This document shows positions 19,682-28,351 of a stretch of DNA of 64,000 nt, piece after piece (positions within the stretch are counted from its first letter, which is position 1; each line of letters begins with the position of its first letter). Source of the DNA: DASQHW01 sp963837155 (GTDB taxonomy: Bacteria > Actinomycetota > Acidimicrobiia > IMCC26256 > PALSA-610); NCBI GenBank assembly GCA_963837155.1, contig CAWIMB010000002.1, positions 744,001 through 808,000 on the forward strand, given 5' to 3'. Made by a program: the position numbers and the translations under genes. Under the pieces are notes generated by a model, which was not told where the DNA came from, did no database searches, and saw nothing but the letters and a program-made list of their open reading frames with translations.

Positions 19682-20677
19682 TCAGCTCGTGTAACGGACG
19701 GCCGCGTACTGGCTGAGCTTCGTCCACCGGTGTTGCGCCTCGATGATGCGGATCGTGCCCGACTTCGAGCGCATCACCAGACTCTGTGTACCGGCGCCGT
19801 CGCCCCAGTAGCGCACGCCGCGCAGCAACTCCCCGTCGGTGATGCCGGTCGCGGCGAAGAACACGTCGCTGCCGGACACGAGGTCGTCGATGGTCAACAC
19901 CTTGTCGACGTCGTAGCCGGCGTCCTGTGCGACGCGGCGCTCATCGTCATCGCGCGGCCACAGCCGCCCTTGGATCGAGCCGCCGAGGCATTGCAGCGCG
20001 CACGCGGCGATGACGCCTTCGGGCGTGCCGCCGATGCCGAAGAGGATGTCGTTGCCGGAGTTGCGCCACGCGACTGAGATCGCGCCGGCGACGTCGCCGT
20101 CGGGAATCAAGCGGATACGCGCGCCGGCGTCGCGACATTCGGCGATGATGTCGGTGTGACGGTCGCGGTCGAGGATGACCGCGGTCACGTCGCTGACCTT
20201 CTCGCCGAGCGCCTTCGCGACCGCTTCGAGGTTGGCCGTCACCGGTGCGTTGAGGTCGATGACATCCGCGGCGGCGGGACCGGCCGCGATCTTCTCCATG
20301 TACACGCATGGACCGGGGTCGAACATCGTGCCCCGCTCACTCATCGCGATGACCGAGATCGCACCGCCGCGGCCCAACGCCGTGAGTGTCGTGCCGTCGA
20401 TCGGGTCGACCGCGATGTCCATGCTTGGCGGCGAGCCGTCGCCGATCTGCTCGCCGTTGTAGAGCATTGGGGCTTCGTCCTTCTCGCCCTCGCCGATGAC
20501 GACGACGCCCTCCATCGACACGCTGTTGAGCACGACGCGCATTGCTTCGACCGCGGCGCCGTCGGCGGCGTTCTTCTCGCCGCGGCCCATCCACCGTCCA
20601 CCCGCGAGCGCGGCAGCCTCGGTCGCGCGCATGAGATCCATCGCGAGATTGCGGTCGGGCCGTTGTTGCGGATCCAT
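19682..20677 (-). CDS. glpX: Class II fructose-1,6-bisphosphatase
   Basis: GlpX hydrolyses fructose-1,6-bisphosphate in gluconeogenesis. The metal-binding DPIDGTTL, the VVIGEGEKDEAPM motif, GIGGTPEGVIAA and GRLWPRD are all present in a 331-residue protein of normal length. The C-terminus ends in the typical region with TIRIIEAQHRW. It is divergent from the SDR gene at 20738, and its 3' end faces the HNH gene with a 12-base gap. Confidence 0.93.
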   Translation of the reverse strand: MDPQQRPDRNLAMDLMRATEAAALAGGRWMGRGEKNAADGAAVEAMRVVLNSVSMEGVVVIGEGEKDEAPMLYNGEQIGDGSPPSMDIAVDPIDGTTLTALGRGGAISVIAMSERGTMFDPGPCVYMEKIAAGPAAADVIDLNAPVTANLEAVAKALGEKVSDVTAVILDRDRHTDIIAECRDAGARIRLIPDGDVAGAISVAWRNSGNDILFGIGGTPEGVIAACALQCLGGSIQGRLWPRDDDERRVAQDAGYDVDKVLTIDDLVSGSDVFFAATGITDGELLRGVRYWGDGAGTQSLVMRSKSGTIRIIEAQHRWTKLSQYAAVRYTS

Positions 20678-20737
20678 AGCGGTGACTCCTGTTTCCCCAA
20701 GTCGACCGACGTTAGTCGACCAGCTAGAAAACGGCGC

Positions 20738-21538
20738 ATGGGTCGTTTGGATGGCAAGGTTGCAGTGATCACCGGTGCCGCGTCGGGCATTGGGCTCGCG
20801 TGCGTGTCGCGCTTCGCGTCCGAAGGGGCGCGGGTCGTGGGTCTCGACGTTACCGAACCGCAGATCGAGCTGACGCTGCCGTCAGGCGCAGCCGAGGTGT
20901 CGTTCACACGAGGCGATGTGCGCGACGAAGACGCGCTCGCCGGCATGTTCGACGCGGTCGTTTCCGAACACGGACGGGTCGACGCCGTCGTTACCGCGGC
21001 CGGCGTCGCCGGTGGCGGTCCGGCGCACATGCTCGACCGGGAAGAGTGGCAACGTGTGCTCGACGTGAACCTCACCGGCACGTTTCTTTCAGCGAAGCAC
21101 GCGATCGTGCACATGCTGCAACAGGACCCGGTCGATGGTGAGCGCGGGAGCGTCGTCACGATCGCGAGCGTCGAGGGGCTCGAAGGCACGGCCGGTGGCA
21201 GCTCGTACAACGCGTCCAAGGGCGCGGTCGTGATCTTCACCAAGAACCTCGCGATCGACTACGGCCGCTCCGGCATCCGCGCCAACTCGATCTGTCCGGG
21301 GTTCATCGAGACACCTCTGCTCGAAGGCGTGTTCGGCATGCCGGGGTTGGAGCACGTGCGCGAGGAGATCCGCCAAGAGCACAAGCTGCGCCGCCTGGGA
21401 CGCCCAGAGGAGATCGCGTCGGTTGCACTTTTTCTCGTATCGAAGGACGCATCGTTCGTCACCGGCCAGGCGATCGCCGTCGACGGCGGTTACACCGCCG
21501 GCCGCGACCACGGCGTGACCCAACTTCTCGGCTTGTAG
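20738..21538 (+). CDS. Short-chain dehydrogenase/reductase
   Basis: Classical SDR of 266 residues: cofactor motif TGAASGIG, the strand end NAG-equivalent TAAGVAGG, catalytic Ser in TIASVEGL, and YNASK with catalytic Tyr and Lys. The acidic Asp after beta 2 (VVGLDVTE) suggests NAD rather than NADP. The C-terminal SFVTGQAIAVDGGYTAGRD is standard. Five bases separate it from the acyl-CoA mutase gene, suggesting a shared transcript; the substrate is unknown but may be a hydroxyacyl thioester. Confidence 0.88.
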   Translation: MGRLDGKVAVITGAASGIGLACVSRFASEGARVVGLDVTEPQIELTLPSGAAEVSFTRGDVRDEDALAGMFDAVVSEHGRVDAVVTAAGVAGGGPAHMLDREEWQRVLDVNLTGTFLSAKHAIVHMLQQDPVDGERGSVVTIASVEGLEGTAGGSSYNASKGAVVIFTKNLAIDYGRSGIRANSICPGFIETPLLEGVFGMPGLEHVREEIRQEHKLRRLGRPEEIASVALFLVSKDASFVTGQAIAVDGGYTAGRDHGVTQLLGL

Positions 21539-21542
21539 CCTG

Positions 21543-23142
21543 GTGGCGATGGAGCAGCGCGACACCGACTTCACGACGATGTCCGGTGTGCCGGTCGAGC
21601 CGGTGTACGGACCGGCCGACGCGGAGCGCCCGGGTGCGTATCCGTACACGCGTGGGCCGTATGCATCGATGTACCGGTCAAAGCTCTGGACGATGCGGAT
21701 GTTCGCGGGCTTCGGCACCGCGATCGACACGAACCGACGCTTCCATGAACTGCTCGCGGCCGGGAGCGACGGACTCTCGACCGCGTTCGACCTGCCGACA
21801 TTGATGGGCCGCGACTCCGACGACGCGCTCGCGCTGGGTGAGGTCGGGAAATGCGGCGTGGCCGTCGACACGCTCGCAGACGTCGAGGATCTGTACCGCG
21901 GGATCGACCTCGGCGCGGTCACGACATCGATGACGATCAACGGCCCTGCGGCGGTGATCTTTGCGATGTTCGTTGCGAACGCCGAAGCCAATGGTGTCGC
22001 ACGGTGGCGCCTCGGCGGCACCCTGCAGAACGACATCCTGAAGGAATATCAGGCGCAGAAGGAATTCATCTTCCCGCCCCGGCCGTCGATGCGTTTGGTG
22101 CGCGACACGATTTCGTTCTGCGCGGCCGAGCTGCCGAAATGGCACCCGATCTCGATCTCCGGCTACCACATCCGCGAAGCGGGCTCGACGGCCGCGCAAG
22201 AGCTCGCGTTCACGGTCGCGAACGGCTTCGCATACGTCGAGCTCGGGCAGCGCGCTCGGTCTCGACGTCGATGCGTTCGCGCCACGCCTGTCGTTCTTCT
22301 TCAACGCACACATCGACTTCTTCGAAGAGATCGCCAAGTACCGCGCCGCGCGGCGCATCTGGGCGCGCTGGATGAGGGAGCGTTACGGGGCGCAGAGCGA
22401 ACGATCGCTGCAGATGCGGTTCCACACGCAGACAGCAGGCGTGTCGCTCACCGCGCAGCAGCCCGAGGTGAACATCGTGCGCACGGCGATCGAGGCGTTG
22501 GCCGGCGTTCTCGGCGGTACGCAGAGCCTGCACACGAACTCGATGGACGAGACGCTTGCGCTGCCGAGCGAGCGGGCGGCGCGGATCGCGCTCCGCACCC
22601 AGCAGGTCATCGCGCACGAGACGCGCGTCGCGAACGTCGCCGATCCGCTCGGCGGCTCGTGGTTCGTGGAGGCGCTCACCGACGAGCTGGAACGGCAAGC
22701 CGAGGAATTGTTCGCGGAGATCGAACAACGTGGCGACGGCTCGATGCTCGACGGGGCGATCCGTGGGTGCGAGGAGGGCTGGTATCAGGGTGAGATCGCC
22801 GATTCCGCCTACGACCTCGAGCGCAAGCTCAATGCCGGCCGAGATGTGATCGTCGGCGTCAACGCGTTCCTCGAGGGCAACGACGAACCGCCGCCTCCGA
22901 CCCTGCGCATCGGCCCCGAGGTCGAAGACGAGCAACGGCGCCGGCTCGAGAAAGTGAAGCACGAGCGCGACGATCAGGTGGTGGAGCGCGCGCTCGCCCG
23001 GGTCCGGGCCGACGCGGCGGAGAACGACACGAACGTCATGCCGGCGTTGCTCGAAGCAGTCGGCGCGTACGCGACGCTGGGCGAGGTCGTCGACGCGCTG
23101 GCCGACGTGTTCGGACGGTGGGTCGAAGACCCGAGGATCTGA
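21543..23142 (+). CDS. Acyl-CoA mutase large subunit, non-methylmalonyl type (frame broken near 22248)
   Basis: This is the substrate-binding TIM-barrel subunit of B12-dependent acyl-CoA mutases; no B12-binding domain is fused, so a separate small subunit is needed and is not in this window. Motifs include YPYTRGPYASMYRSKLWTMR, PTLMGRDSDDALALGEVG, LQNDILKEYQAQKEF and HTNSMDETLALPS. Methylmalonyl-CoA mutases have Arg in the VRNTY segment; here the aligned residue is Gln172, as in isobutyryl- or 2-hydroxyisobutyryl-CoA mutases, while Tyr40 resembles the methylmalonyl enzymes. One extra base near CAGCGCGCTCGG (22245-22252) breaks the frame. Confidence 0.85.
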
Positions 23143-23143
23143 C

Positions 23144-23398
23144 ATGCGTCATCCGCGGGACGGAGAGCTCGATCCGATGATGCCGGTGATCGAAGAGCTC
23201 CGCGGGATCGACGGCCTGGTCGAACGCAAGCCCGGCGTGTTCTACCGCCGGTCGAAGGCGTTTCTGCATTTCCACATCGATGGCGACGACTTCTACGCCG
23301 ACGTGCGCCTCGACGGCGACGTGTTTGACCGCAGGAAGGTCACGACGAAGACGGAACAGCGGGCGCTCGTCGCCGCGGTTCGGCGCGTGGTGTCGTAG
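23144..23398 (+). CDS. Small conserved hypothetical protein next to acyl-CoA mutase
   Basis: An 84-residue protein starting at ATG 23144, one base after the mutase stop. It has alternating strand-like segments (GVFYRRSKAFLHFHIDGDDF, then YADVRLDGDVFDRRKV) and a short C-terminal helix. No family is recognised. Tight coupling to the mutase suggests co-expression but not necessarily a shared function. Its last 59 bases overlap the convergent GT87 gene. Confidence 0.6.
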   Translation: MRHPRDGELDPMMPVIEELRGIDGLVERKPGVFYRRSKAFLHFHIDGDDFYADVRLDGDVFDRRKVTTKTEQRALVAAVRRVVS

Positions 23399-24554
23399 GA
23401 GCGACCAGCCTCGGCAACGCGAACAGCAGCGCGAGGCAGGCCAAGCCGTACGAGTCCTTCAACGGTCCGGCGAGCCATGCGAATCCCCACCCGTGCGGAA
23501 GACTCCACGCGAGATACGGCAAGCGCGCCGCGAACAGGGTCGCGAGGCAGAGGGCGATCGTGACGCGCCGCCGATCCGTGGCGTCGCCGATCAACACCAC
23601 GAGCACAGGGACGATCCACACGAGGTGGTGCACCCAAGACACGGGCGACGCCAGCACGCCCGCGAGCGCGACCAGCGACACGCCGAGCAGCTCTTGTCCT
23701 CGTTGGCTTGCCCGCGTGGCAACCCAGAGCCCACCAACGATGACCAACGCCGAGAGGACGAGCCAGAGCGGCGACGCCCACACGCCGAGCGCGCGCCGGA
23801 GCATGCCCTGCAACGACTGATTGCTGAAGTAGGAGCTGCTGCCGACGCGGCTGCTGTCGAACACGCGATCCGTCCAGAACGTATGCGAGTCGCTTGGCAG
23901 CAGCACGAGCGCCGCAACCGAGAGCGCCGCCGTGGTCGCGCTCGCGGTGATCGCCGCGCGTCGGCGGCCGCTCAGCCACAGGTACGGAATGAAGATGGCA
24001 GGGAGCAGCTTGACGGCGGTCGCAATCCCGATCATGAGACCTCGCGGCCACCGGGTTCGCTCGAGTGTGCAGTCGAACATGCACATCGCCATCAGCGGGA
24101 TCCCGACCTGGCCGAGATCGAGCGCGACGACGACCGGGGCGAGCGCCAGCGCAACCAGCACGACCAGCGTGAGCCCGAAACCCGGCCGCGAAAGGCGACG
24201 GAGAAACGGTTGCCCGGCTGACCGCACGACGAGCACGAGCACGATGACCGAAACCGCATCCCAGAGGGCAAAGCCCACGTGGTTGCCGACGAGCGCCAAC
24301 GGTGCCGCGAGGAGCGCGGCGACCGGCGGATACGTGAACGGCAACGGATACCTCATCTGCGCGTTCAGCGCCGGATCGAAGACCGATGTGCCGTGCACAA
24401 CTGCATTTCCCGCGGCGCGGTACACGTCGTAGTCGAGCGCGAGGCGGTGGCCGCCGGCGAGATATGCCGCCTCGAGTGCGAAGCCGATGAGCACAATGGC
24501 GAGCGCCCAAACGACGTCGCGCCGCGTTCCCGTGTTCACGCGTCCCCCGATCAC
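23340..24554 (-). CDS. GT87-type (DUF2029) polyprenol-dependent mannosyltransferase
   Basis: The 404-residue protein has about ten membrane helices and the GT87 hallmarks: an early loop with LALDYDVYRAAGNAV, FTYPPVAALLAAPLAL and, near the C-terminus, SPVSWVHHLVWIVPVL. GT87 enzymes use polyprenyl-phosphate-mannose to add alpha-1,2-mannose to lipoglycans on the outer face of the membrane. ATG/GTG start at 24554 lies only 24 bases from the left end of an IS481-type insertion, so its native promoter is probably displaced. Confidence 0.8.
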   Translation of the reverse strand: MIGGRVNTGTRRDVVWALAIVLIGFALEAAYLAGGHRLALDYDVYRAAGNAVVHGTSVFDPALNAQMRYPLPFTYPPVAALLAAPLALVGNHVGFALWDAVSVIVLVLVVRSAGQPFLRRLSRPGFGLTLVVLVALALAPVVVALDLGQVGIPLMAMCMFDCTLERTRWPRGLMIGIATAVKLLPAIFIPYLWLSGRRRAAITASATTAALSVAALVLLPSDSHTFWTDRVFDSSRVGSSSYFSNQSLQGMLRRALGVWASPLWLVLSALVIVGGLWVATRASQRGQELLGVSLVALAGVLASPVSWVHHLVWIVPVLVVLIGDATDRRRVTIALCLATLFAARLPYLAWSLPHGWGFAWLAGPLKDSYGLACLALLFALPRLVAPTTPRAEPRRRAPAVPSSS

Positions 24555-24578
24555 GACCTCTAGTCCTTCCTGTCCGGG

Positions 24579-25682
24579 TGTTGAGGTTGCACGTCCCCCA
24601 CTTGGTGGGGGCGGTGATGGACCCTTTGGTTCCTACCAAAGATCCAGAGGAGCCCATCACCGTGACCCCAGCAGAGATCATCTATCAGCGGCGCGTCCGC
24701 GTGTTGGCACACGCGAATGAGACCGGGAATGTGGCGGCGACGTGTCGGACGTTCGGGGTGTCCCGAACCCGGTTCTATGAGTGGCGCAAGCTGGTCGAGC
24801 TCTACGGGCTCGAGGCGTTGATGCCCAAGGATCGTCGGGCGCCGCAGATGCCGAACGCGACCCCGACGTGGGTCGTGAACGAGCTGCTCACCTTCGCGGT
24901 GACTGAACCAACGATTGGGTGCCGTCAATACGCAGATCGGCTCGACGATCGCGGCTACAGCATCGGCAAGTCGACCGTGCAAGACATCCTTGTGCGTCAC
25001 GGGCTTGGCCGGCGTCACCAACGCGTCGCACGCGCAGCGGCGATCGCGGCGTTGTGTGGCGGGTTGGTCACCGAAGCCGCGCTGGACGACGAGCCGTTCG
25101 GGTTCTGTCACTGGGCGGCACAGCCCGGTGACCTGGTCGCTGTCGACAGCTTCTACATCGGGAACCTCAAAGGTGTCGGGAAGGTCTACCAACTCACCGC
25201 GATCGACACCGCGACCCGCTGGGCGATCATCATGATCGTGTTCGGCGTCCCCAACGGGACGATCACCGCTCGGTTCTTGCATCACGTCATCGGCCGTTAC
25301 CGACGTCTCGGCGTCACGGTCCGTTGCGTGCTCAGCGACAACGGTCCCGAATACATCGCCAAGACGTTCACTGACGCGCTCGCAAAGAAGGAACTCACCC
25401 ATCAACGGATCCCACCCCGTTCACCGAATCACAACGCCGTGTGTGAACGGTTCCAAGGCACCGCACTCCAAGAATGCTGGCGCCCAGCATTCCACCGTCG
25501 ACGCTTCACCAGCGTTCGGCAGCTCCAAGGCGAGATCGACAGTTGGCTCGTGCACTACAACAATCGTCGCCGCAACCACAGCGACTTCATGCGCGGCCGC
25601 ACACCCCGCGCCGTCCTCGACAGCCACCGCGACCACAGAGCAGCATGACCATCAACCACAGGGCCCATCTGTCACCTCGACT
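24579..25682 (+). mobile_element. IS481-family insertion sequence
   Basis: The element contains one transposase gene and is bounded by imperfect inverted ends: left TGTTGAGGTTGCACGT (24579) and right, read inward on the minus strand, AGTCGAGGTGACAGAT (from 25682), matching at 11 of 16 positions. Two hairpins lie between the left end and the transposase start: CCCCCAC-TTG-GTGGGGG (24595-24611) and CTTTGGT-TCCT-ACCAAAG (24624-24641); such structures can limit read-through transcription into the transposase. No clear target-site duplication was found. Confidence 0.7.
24662..25648 (+). CDS. IS481-type DDE transposase
   Basis: The N-terminal helix-turn-helix (RVLAHANETGNVAATCRTFG, then VSRTRFYEWRKL) is followed by an integrase core with the DDE triad in VAVDSFYIGNL, VLSDNGPEYIAK and NAVCERFQGT, and a C-terminal FTSVRQLQ and YNNRRRN segment. 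GTG 24662 is preferred because AGAGGAG lies nine bases upstream; ATG 24617 is an alternative but lies before a hairpin. The frame is intact, so the element may be active. Confidence 0.85.
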   Translation: MTPAEIIYQRRVRVLAHANETGNVAATCRTFGVSRTRFYEWRKLVELYGLEALMPKDRRAPQMPNATPTWVVNELLTFAVTEPTIGCRQYADRLDDRGYSIGKSTVQDILVRHGLGRRHQRVARAAAIAALCGGLVTEAALDDEPFGFCHWAAQPGDLVAVDSFYIGNLKGVGKVYQLTAIDTATRWAIIMIVFGVPNGTITARFLHHVIGRYRRLGVTVRCVLSDNGPEYIAKTFTDALAKKELTHQRIPPRSPNHNAVCERFQGTALQECWRPAFHRRRFTSVRQLQGEIDSWLVHYNNRRRNHSDFMRGRTPRAVLDSHRDHRAA

Positions 25683-25712
25683 CCCGGCCCGGAAGCTCTA
25701 GTCTGCCGCGTC

Positions 25713-26327
25713 ATGGACGCACAACTGTTCGCGGCCGCGCGGGCCGCGAAGGGCTTCATGCCCGACGACGAAGGCCTCGCACTGCACGACGCGGCCCGAG
25801 CCGCGGCCGAGCTCGGGCCGCTGCTCGAGATCGGCACGTACTGCGGAAAGTCCGCGGTGTTCCTCGGCGCCGCCGCGCGTGCGGCGGGCACCGTGCTGTT
25901 CACCGTCGACCACCATCGAGGCTCGGAGGAGAACCAGGCCGGCTGGGAACATCATGACGCTGAGGTCGTCGACCCGCGGACGGGACGCATGGACACGCTC
26001 CCGTTCTTCCGGCGCACGATTGAGGAAGCCGGCCTCGAAGACGTCGTCGTCGCGATCGTCGGACAGTCCCTGCCGGTCGCGCGTGCGTGGCGCACGCCGC
26101 TCGCGTTTCTCTTCATCGACGGCGGACATGCCGAAGACGTCGCGATGGCCGACTACGAGCACTGGTCACCGCACGTCATGCGCAACGGCACGCTCGCGAT
26201 CCACGACGTGTTCGAAGACCCCGCCGATGGTGGCCAGGCACCGTTCCACGTCTGGCAACGAGCGGTGGCAGACGGCTTCACCCCAGCGTCGACGACCGGA
26301 TCACTGCGCGTCCTACAGCGCCCGTGA
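25713..26327 (+). CDS. Class I SAM-dependent methyltransferase (Methyltransf_24 type)
   Basis: The 204-residue protein has motif I LLEIGTYCGKSAVFLGAAAR, an acidic loop FTVDHHRGSEENQ, and FLFIDGGHAEDVAMADYEHW with the metal- or substrate-binding Asp/His pattern seen in Methyltransf_24 proteins, then GTLAIHDVFEDP. The substrate is unknown. ATG 25713 lies 30 bases after the right end of the IS. A GC-rich spacer without genes separates it from the convergent Pro-rich gene. Confidence 0.8.
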   Translation: MDAQLFAAARAAKGFMPDDEGLALHDAARAAAELGPLLEIGTYCGKSAVFLGAAARAAGTVLFTVDHHRGSEENQAGWEHHDAEVVDPRTGRMDTLPFFRRTIEEAGLEDVVVAIVGQSLPVARAWRTPLAFLFIDGGHAEDVAMADYEHWSPHVMRNGTLAIHDVFEDPADGGQAPFHVWQRAVADGFTPASTTGSLRVLQRP

Positions 26328-26458
26328 GCAAGGAAGAAAGGAAGGGAGGAGTGCGGGGGGCCAGGAGGGAGCCTGGGGGGCGGGTGGGGGCCGGCGGAGC
26401 GAAGCGGAGCCGGACGGCGACCGGATGGCCCCCCCGCACCCGCACCAACAAGGGGTCT
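26328..26458. repeat. Low-complexity G-rich spacer with GAGCGAAGCGGAGC core
   Basis: This spacer between convergent genes is strongly purine-rich on the plus strand (runs of GGAGG and GGGGGG) and includes GGCGGAGCGAAGCGGAGCC at 26393-26411, which resembles the GAGCGAAGCGGAGC block upstream of phzF. It is not next to a start codon. A run of seven C follows (26429 onward). I see no ORF or terminator with a clear stem. Confidence 0.35.
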
Positions 26459-27178
26459 TTAGAGCGGCGACCAGTGGCGCGTGTGCGGCGCCGAGGTGAG
26501 CTCTTCGAAGGTCTCGACGTGCCGGATGTCGGCGGCACCGAACATCTCGGGGAGGACGACCCCATCGATACGGCGGCGGAGCCGGTAGCGGACGCCGAGC
26601 TCGTTGCGCAGGACTTCGAAGATCTCGAAGCCGTCGACCCAGCGCTCGCCGAAGCGGCAGCGCACTTCGACCGCGGTCTCGCGTTCCCGCAGGTCGATCG
26701 CGGGGTCGGGTCCGGGCACCATCGACCCGCCGACGAGCCGCTCGCCATTCCCGTTTCCGTTCGGCGCCGGCGCCGGCGCCGGCGTGGGTTCGGGCGTCGT
26801 CACCGACCGCGAGAGCTTGGTGAGCACCTCGATCATGAGGTGGCGCTCGGCGCGATCGGCCTCGACGAACTCGATGACCCGGTCACACATCGACGTGACG
26901 GCTTCCAGGACGCGGACAAGCTCGGTGGAGACGTCGGCAGCGAGAGGAGCGGGCGGAGCCGGAGGGTCGGGCGGAAGCGAGGGAAGCGGCGGCTCCGCGA
27001 CGAGCGCCTCGACGGGCCCCGGGGGAGCGGACGGCGGCGGGGATACGGCGGGTGGCGGCGGCCACGCCTGCGACCACATCGGGGGCGGCGCCCAGGCTTC
27101 GGGCGACGGTGGCCGCGCGTCAGGCGGAGGCCAGGCCGCGGGCTGCTCGACTGCTCGCGCCCGTCTCCGCACACGCAC
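26459..27178 (-). CDS. Proline-rich hypothetical protein
   Basis: The N-terminal 80 residues are dominated by Pro and Ala with Trp (AWPPPDARPPSPEAWAPPP), then a helical part (STELVRVLEAVTSMCDRVIE, then RHLMIEVLTKLSRSV), a second Pro/Asn linker, and a compact C-terminal domain (AVEVRCRFGERWVDGFEIFE, then YRLRRRIDGVVLPEMF). Not recognised. GTG 27178 is only a guess at the start. It follows the toroid gene on the same strand by about 45 bases and may be the last gene of that operon. Confidence 0.6.
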   Translation of the reverse strand: MRVRRRARAVEQPAAWPPPDARPPSPEAWAPPPMWSQAWPPPPAVSPPPSAPPGPVEALVAEPPLPSLPPDPPAPPAPLAADVSTELVRVLEAVTSMCDRVIEFVEADRAERHLMIEVLTKLSRSVTTPEPTPAPAPAPNGNGNGERLVGGSMVPGPDPAIDLRERETAVEVRCRFGERWVDGFEIFEVLRNELGVRYRLRRRIDGVVLPEMFGAADIRHVETFEELTSAPHTRHWSPL

Positions 27179-27223
27179 CGGCGGAATTTACGACGGAAGC
27201 AGCGCGATCGCGCGCATGCTCGG

Positions 27224-28351
27224 TCAGCGCTGGTCGCGTGAAGCGGCTCGTTCGGCCTCGATCGCGGCGCCGGCCTCGATGAGCTCGCCCGCCGTGAGGC
27301 CGGCGGGCAGACCCTCACCGCGGAACAATCCAGCCGTCGGGCCCCGTCCGCCGAGCGCGTTCGCCGCGAGCACGACCGCCGCGCTGTTCCACGTCGGCTG
27401 CTCGGCAGTGAAGTAGACGCCCCACGCCGCGAACCGCTCGTCTTCGAAGTTCATCCCGGTCCAGTACGAGCCGTCGTCGTGTCGCAGGAATTGCACCCAC
27501 TCGAACAACGTGCGCGCCCGGTCGTCGAGCCCGATGGCATCGAGCGCCATCACGAGCTCGCACGTCTCGGCGGCGGTGATCCACGGCTGATCGGAGACAC
27601 AGCGCACTCCGCGGTTCGGCGCGACGAACGAGTGCCATTTCGCGGCGACGCGCGCGTGCGCGGCATGACCACGCAGCACTCCGCTCAAGATCGGGTAGTA
27701 CCAGTCCATCGCCCAACGCTCTTTTTCGAGGAAGCGTTCGGGGCGGTGCGCGATGGCGATCGCCAAAGAACCGAGCGACAGCTCCCAGTCGGGGCGGTCG
27801 CGGCCGAGCCGTTCGGCGGCCGCGATCGCGCATCGCAACGACGAGTAGATGCTCGACGAACCGGTCAGCAGCGCGCCCTTGCCGTCGACGCGGGCAGGAT
27901 CCGCGTCCCATTCGATCTCGCCCGTCGGGTGCTGATGATCGAGGGCGAAGTCGATGGCGCGCTCGACCACCGGGAACATGGTTTCGAGGAAGCCGGCGTC
28001 GCGCGTGCAGAGGTAGTGGTGCCACACGCCATTCGCGACGTAACACGCGACGTTCGTGTCGAGCGTGTGCTCCTTTACGTCGTCGCCCACGTAGTACGCG
28101 TGCCAGCAACCGGCGGCGTGCTGCATACGAGTCAGCCACACGTACGCGCGTTCAGCCTCGGCGTAGCGGCCGCCGACGTCGAGGGCCATCGCGGCTTCGA
28201 CCAGGTTCCACGGATCGGTGTGGCCGCCCGGCACCCACGGGATGTTGCCGTCGGGCTGCTGCACACTGGCGATGGCGTCGACGGTCTGGGCGACTTGGTC
28301 CCGCGTGAGGACACCTTCGACTTCGGGAAGCTCGAAGAGGCTATTCGTCAA
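27224..28351 (-). CDS. Alpha/alpha-toroid (prenyltransferase/squalene-oxidase-fold) protein
   Basis: The 375-residue protein has repeated helical hairpins with aromatic QxxDGNIPW-like motifs (SVQQPDGNIPWVPGG, LRHDDGSYWTGMNF, VWLTRMQHAAGCWHAYYVG), the six-barrel fold shared by terpene cyclases, prenyltransferases and some glycosidases. No terpene-cyclase DxDD motif is seen, so catalysis of cyclisation is unlikely. TTG 28351 overlaps the stop of the methyltransferase by 11 bases. Context with a GT4 and a methyltransferase suggests a role on a glycan or glycolipid. Confidence 0.7.
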   Translation of the reverse strand: MTNSLFELPEVEGVLTRDQVAQTVDAIASVQQPDGNIPWVPGGHTDPWNLVEAAMALDVGGRYAEAERAYVWLTRMQHAAGCWHAYYVGDDVKEHTLDTNVACYVANGVWHHYLCTRDAGFLETMFPVVERAIDFALDHQHPTGEIEWDADPARVDGKGALLTGSSSIYSSLRCAIAAAERLGRDRPDWELSLGSLAIAIAHRPERFLEKERWAMDWYYPILSGVLRGHAAHARVAAKWHSFVAPNRGVRCVSDQPWITAAETCELVMALDAIGLDDRARTLFEWVQFLRHDDGSYWTGMNFEDERFAAWGVYFTAEQPTWNSAAVVLAANALGGRGPTAGLFRGEGLPAGLTAGELIEAGAAIEAERAASRDQR

